Source: an uncultured Clostridia bacterium (GTDB lineage: Bacteria; Bacillota; Clostridia; Oscillospirales; CAG-272). Taken from it: DNA of 34,579 nucleotides. The stretch spans positions 1 through 34,579 of the forward strand of contig CAMJCC010000007.1 of NCBI GenBank assembly GCA_946404035.1, given 5' to 3'. The notes under the pieces were generated by a model. It made no database searches. It saw only the letters and a program-made list of their open reading frames with translations, and was not told where the DNA came from. Below, piece after piece: positions 31,749 to 34,579 of the stretch. The translations under genes were made by a program, and so were the position numbers. Each line of letters starts with the position of its first letter. Position 1 is the first letter of the stretch.

Positions 31749-32428
31749 CGTCGTTCAGACCCCGCGTCTTTTTGCTCCTTTTCGGGGGGGTCCTCGCCCT
31801 TTTCGACGCGTTTTTGTGGTTCCGGGGGCAGTATCGGCTCGCCATTCCCCTGCTTGCTTTCTGTTTGACGCTCCCCGCTCTCATCGTCTTCGAGTGGAGA
31901 AAAAGCGGCGCGCGCGAACTTGCCGCCATCGCCGTGATGACCGGGCTCTCGGTCGTCGGGCGGGTGCTGTTCGCCCCGCTCCCCGGGTTCAAGCCGGTCT
32001 CCGCCGTCGTGATCCTGACCGGGCTCTCGTTCGGACCGCTCGCCGGCTTTATGACCGGTGCGGCGACGGCGCTCCTCTCCAACTTCTTCTTCGGGCAGGG
32101 ACCCTGGACGGCGTTCCAGATGCTCGCGTGGGGCGCGGTCGGTCTCCTTGCCGGGCTGTTCTCCCGCACCCGCTTCCGCCGCAACCCGGTGCTCCTTGTT
32201 TTGCTCGGGGCGATCGGGGGCGCGCTCTTCTCGGCGCTGACCGACGTCTGGACCACCGTCGCCGCGACCGGGACCTTTCTTCCCGCCGCCTACCTGACGT
32301 TTCTGATCTCCGGCTTTCCGTTCACCCTGCTTTATGCCGCGTCGAACGTCCTGTTTTTGCTTCTGCTCACCCGTCCCATCCTCCGCAAGACCGACCGCCT
32401 CAGATCGAAATACGGTCTCTTCGCTTGA
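31745..32428 (+). CDS. ECF transporter S component, cobalamin-type candidate
   Basis: A 227-residue, strongly hydrophobic protein with about six transmembrane helices. The segment ARELAAIAVMTGLSVVGRVL, then PGFKPVSAVVILTGLSFGPL and NFFFGQGPWTAFQMLAWG, is characteristic of S components annotated as cobalamin-type (CbrT-like) in Bacillota; this rests on memory of the family. It binds the substrate in the membrane. The ATG overlaps the stop of the ATPase gene (ATGA), so T, A-A' and S are one unit. Substrate assignment is an inference, moderately strengthened by the DUF4430 protein at 18844-19380. Confidence 0.85.
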   Translation: MTSFRPRVFLLLFGGVLALFDAFLWFRGQYRLAIPLLAFCLTLPALIVFEWRKSGARELAAIAVMTGLSVVGRVLFAPLPGFKPVSAVVILTGLSFGPLAGFMTGAATALLSNFFFGQGPWTAFQMLAWGAVGLLAGLFSRTRFRRNPVLLVLLGAIGGALFSALTDVWTTVAATGTFLPAAYLTFLISGFPFTLLYAASNVLFLLLLTRPILRKTDRLRSKYGLFA

Positions 32429-32435
32429 ACCCCCT

Positions 32436-32465
32436 TATGCACGCGCCTGCATATGCGCGCATATA
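32436..32465. promoter_or_regulatory. Palindrome and alternating purine-pyrimidine tract upstream of the glycan operon
   Basis: ATATGCGCGCATAT (32451-32464) is a perfect 14-bp palindrome. From 32436 to 32465 purines and pyrimidines alternate with a single break at 32446-32447. It ends 14 bases before the -35 of the glycan promoter. It may be an operator, or a site able to adopt Z-DNA or a cruciform under supercoiling. Confidence 0.4.
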
Positions 32466-32479
32466 ATGTCGAAAAAACA

Positions 32480-32508
32480 TTGACTTTTGCCGCTATATAT
32501 GCTAAAAT
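32480..32508 (+). promoter_or_regulatory. Predicted sigma-A promoter of the surface-glycan operon
   Basis: TTGACT (32480-32485), 17 bp and TAAAAT (32503-32508) with TGC before the -10. The leader to the first start codon is about 75 bases. Confidence 0.85.
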
Positions 32509-32546
32509 ACTATTATAATTTTATCTCGCGTGAATTGGGAAACGGT

Positions 32547-32568
32547 GATCGGCGGGCGATCGCCGATC
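32547..32568 (+). other. Leader hairpin in the glycan operon mRNA
   Basis: GATCGGCG (32547-32554), loop GGCGAT and CGCCGATC (32561-32568) form a perfect 8-bp stem in the 5' untranslated region, 24 bases before the start codon. No T-tract follows, so it is not a plain terminator. Confidence 0.5.
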
Positions 32569-32592
32569 GGGTGAAAAAGCAAAGGTGACTTC

Positions 32593-33084
32593 ATGAAACT
32601 CTTGATACTGGGCGCCGGGGAATACGGAAAACTGGTCAAAGAACTGGCGCAAACGAAATATTCGACCGTCGATTTTCTCGACGACAACAGCGACGTCGCC
32701 ATCGGAAAACTGGACGACTACAAAGAGCTTTTCGGTCGGTACCGCGACGCGGTGGTCGCCGTGGGGAACAGCGAGATCCGTCTTGCCTGGCTCGACAAAC
32801 TGGAGCAAGCCGGCTACCGCCTCCCGACCGTCGTCAGCGACCGCGCGTTCGTTTCGCCGTCGGCGGAACTTGGCTCCGGCTGCATCGTCGAGCCCATGGC
32901 GGTCATCCACACCGGCGCCGCCATCGGGCGGGGCTCCATCGTTTCCTCCGGCGCCGTCATCAATCACAACGTGGCGGTCGAGCCGGGGTGCCATATCGAC
33001 TGCAACGCCGTCGTCGGCGCCGACGTGACCGTGCCCGCGGGAACGCACCTGCAGTACGGGCAGATCCTGAAAAAAGACGATTGA
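32593..33084 (+). CDS. PglD/NeuD-type sugar O/N-acetyltransferase
   Basis: The 163-residue protein has a Rossmann-like N-terminal domain (MKLLILGAGEYGKLV) that binds UDP-sugar in PglD, followed by a left-handed beta-helix of hexapeptide repeats (about 84-155). H125 in SGAVINHNVAVEPGCHI is the expected catalytic base, and has the same number as the catalytic histidine of Campylobacter PglD. These enzymes acetylate a UDP-amino-sugar (PglD) or sialic acid (NeuD) with acetyl-CoA. It is somewhat shorter than PglD. AAAGGTGA lies 5 bases upstream. The adjacent PglC-like transferase supports a UDP-sugar substrate. Confidence 0.85.
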   Translation: MKLLILGAGEYGKLVKELAQTKYSTVDFLDDNSDVAIGKLDDYKELFGRYRDAVVAVGNSEIRLAWLDKLEQAGYRLPTVVSDRAFVSPSAELGSGCIVEPMAVIHTGAAIGRGSIVSSGAVINHNVAVEPGCHIDCNAVVGADVTVPAGTHLQYGQILKKDD

Positions 33085-33103
33085 TCATCAGAGGTTTCAG
33101 CAC

Positions 33104-33739
33104 ATGAAGAAAAAGCCGATCTATTCCTTCTTCAAAAGAGCGTTCGATCTGTTCTGCTCGTTTCTTGCGATCATCCTCCTTGCCCTCCCGATGCTGATCG
33201 TGGCGCTCGCAGTCAAACTCGACAGCAAGGGTCCCGTGTTCTTCAAACAGGACCGGGTGGGGAAAAACAAAAAGATCTTCAAGATCCTGAAATTCCGTTC
33301 CATGTACGTCGACACCGACCCCAACGCCCCGACGCATCAACTCGATCACGCGAACGCGCACATCACCAAGGTCGGCAAGTTCATTCGGAAAACCTCGATC
33401 GACGAACTGCCCCAGCTCTTCAACATCTTCGCCGGGCAAATGAGTTTCGTCGGTCCGAGACCGGCTCTCTGGAACCAGGACGACCTGATCGCCGAACGCG
33501 ACCGGTACCACGCCAACGACGTGAAACCGGGGCTGACCGGGCTGGCGCAGATCAGCGGCAGGGACGAACTGGAGATCCCCGTCAAGGCAAAGTTCGACGG
33601 CGAATACGTCGAAAAGCGGGGCTTCTTCTACGATATCGGGCTCCTGTTCAGGACGGTGTTCTCCGTGTTCCGTCACGAGGGCGTCGTCGAGGGCGGGACC
33701 GGGGAACTGCATAAGAACGACACGTCGGAGAAGCAATGA
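33104..33739 (+). CDS. Small monotopic phosphoglycosyl transferase (PglC-like)
   Basis: This 211-residue bacterial sugar transferase has one N-terminal membrane-inserted helix (about 8-35) with P29, which gives the re-entrant form in PglC. The soluble part has GPVFFKQDRVG (43-53), KILKFRSM (60-67), the catalytic pair D100-E101 in TSIDELPQL, MSFVGPRP (113-120) and KPGLTGLAQISGR. It moves a sugar-1-phosphate to undecaprenyl phosphate at the inner face of the membrane, the first committed step of a surface glycan. It follows the PglD-like gene by 19 bases and overlaps the epimerase start by 4 bases. Confidence 0.92.
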   Translation: MKKKPIYSFFKRAFDLFCSFLAIILLALPMLIVALAVKLDSKGPVFFKQDRVGKNKKIFKILKFRSMYVDTDPNAPTHQLDHANAHITKVGKFIRKTSIDELPQLFNIFAGQMSFVGPRPALWNQDDLIAERDRYHANDVKPGLTGLAQISGRDELEIPVKAKFDGEYVEKRGFFYDIGLLFRTVFSVFRHEGVVEGGTGELHKNDTSEKQ

Positions 33740-34579
33740 AAAAGATCTTGATCACCGGGGCGGGTTCCTATATCGGGACTTCGTTCGAGAACTATCTTAA
33801 GGACAATTTCCCCGACGACTACCGGGTCGACGTCGTCGATATGATCGACCCCGCCTGGAAAGAGAAAAGTTTTGCGGGATACGACGTCGTGTATCACGTC
33901 GCCGGGATCGCCCATTCGGATAACGGCAAGATCCCCCCGGAAAAAGAGAAGCTGTATCGGTCGGTCAACACCGACCTGACGATCGAGACCGCAAAGAAAG
34001 CCAAAGCCGAGGGCGTCGGGCAGTTCATCTTTATGTCCAGCGCCATCGTCTACGGCGAGAGCGGAAAGATCGGGCGGCCGAAGATCATCACGAAAGAGAC
34101 CGAGCCCGCCCCCGCCAACTGCTACGGCGACTCCAAGCTGCAGGCGGAGCGCGGCATCCTGCCGCTCTCGGACGACGCGTTCCGGGTCTGCGTCCTGCGT
34201 CCCCCGATGATCTACGGCAGGGGGAGCAAGGGCAATTTCCCCCAGTTGGAGAAGTTCGCCCGGAAACTCAGGTTCTTCCCGTACGTCAAGAACGAACGGT
34301 CCATGCTGTATATCGGCAATCTGGTCGAGTTCGTCCGGCTGATGATCGACAACGGGGAGAGCGGCGTCTTCTTCCCCCAGAACGCCGAATACTCGAACAC
34401 CTGTGAACTGGTCAAACTGATCGGGGAAGCCAACGGGAAAAAGATCCGGCTGGTCCGTGGCTGCGGCTGGCTGCTTCGGATCCTCGGCCATTTCACGGGT
34501 CTTGTCAACAAAGCGTTCGGCAACCTGACCTACGACGCCGAAATGAGCGAGTACAAGACCGGGTACCGCAAGTACGACC
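33736..34579 (+). CDS. NAD-dependent epimerase/dehydratase (extended SDR), partial at the right end
   Basis: The frame is open from ATG 33736 to the end of the window (281 codons). The N-terminus has ITGAGSYIG, the NAD-binding glycine motif of extended SDRs; MSSAIVYG carries the active-site serine region and CYGDSKLQAE the catalytic YxxxK. RPPMIYGRGSKGNFP and YIGNLVEFVRLMID follow, typical of UDP-hexose 4-epimerase-like or dTDP-sugar reductase-like enzymes. It belongs to the glycan operon (ATGA overlap with the transferase gene) and probably prepares a nucleotide sugar. The exact sugar cannot be assigned. The C-terminus is missing. Confidence 0.9.
   Translation, partial: MKKILITGAGSYIGTSFENYLKDNFPDDYRVDVVDMIDPAWKEKSFAGYDVVYHVAGIAHSDNGKIPPEKEKLYRSVNTDLTIETAKKAKAEGVGQFIFMSSAIVYGESGKIGRPKIITKETEPAPANCYGDSKLQAERGILPLSDDAFRVCVLRPPMIYGRGSKGNFPQLEKFARKLRFFPYVKNERSMLYIGNLVEFVRLMIDNGESGVFFPQNAEYSNTCELVKLIGEANGKKIRLVRGCGWLLRILGHFTGLVNKAFGNLTYDAEMSEYKTGYRKYD

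Overview
The window looks like a chromosomal piece of a G+C-rich Gram-positive anaerobe of the Bacillota, most likely class Clostridia. The support is SpoVG, a FakB/FakA fatty-acid kinase pair feeding an acyl-phosphate-dependent PlsY, a 2-hydroxyacyl-CoA dehydratase-type activator, an ECF vitamin transporter, the pth-mfd-foldase order, and strong AGGAGG-type ribosome binding sites. Species cannot be named from this. Coding is dense, nearly all on the + strand; the minus-strand exceptions are a truncated rhaB, spoVG and a malic enzyme. No tRNA, rRNA, CRISPR array, IS element or integrase was seen, and no gene-free stretch exceeds 300 bases.

Layout. 1-136 is the 5' end of rhamnulokinase (minus), with its own promoter and leader hairpin. 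314-2094 is a two-component system. 2193-10914 is a lipid-related run: FakB-like DegV protein, FakA, PlsY, a giant tandem activase of 1422 residues and a membrane-anchored alpha/beta hydrolase. 10962-11504 is an AT-rich gene for a TIR-domain protein that stands out from its surroundings. spoVG (minus) and murC (plus) diverge from an AT-rich regulatory region; murC converges on a malic enzyme with a short overlap. The malic enzyme and a tRNA nucleotidyltransferase diverge from twin extended -10 promoters, and a ThrH-type HAD phosphatase follows, closed by a strong terminator.

16954-24198 holds an LTA-synthase-like membrane phosphotransferase, a DUF4430 protein, a GH36 alpha-galactosidase, a ThyX-like protein that seems to lack the ThyX signature, and glutamine-dependent NAD synthetase. 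24208-29180 is pth, mfd and a foldase-like membrane protein without a recognisable PPIase domain, ended by a hairpin. 29245-32428 is a complete ECF transporter (EcfT, fused EcfA-EcfA', S component resembling predicted cobalamin S components). From 32480 a clear promoter drives a surface-glycan operon: PglD-like acetyltransferase, PglC-like phosphoglycosyl transferase and an SDR epimerase cut by the window end.

How genes fit together: FakB delivers fatty acid to FakA, which makes acyl-phosphate, the donor that PlsY uses for the first acylation of glycerol-3-phosphate, so three consecutive genes form one route. PglD and PglC belong to one glycan pathway. EcfT/EcfA/EcfS form one complex, and the distant DUF4430 protein may belong to the same corrinoid theme. 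The points most worth following are the AT-rich TIR gene, the tandem activase that could hold its [4Fe-4S] cluster within one chain, the ThyX-like protein, the spoVG-murC intergenic dyads, and intergenic hairpins whose T-tracts face the antisense strand.
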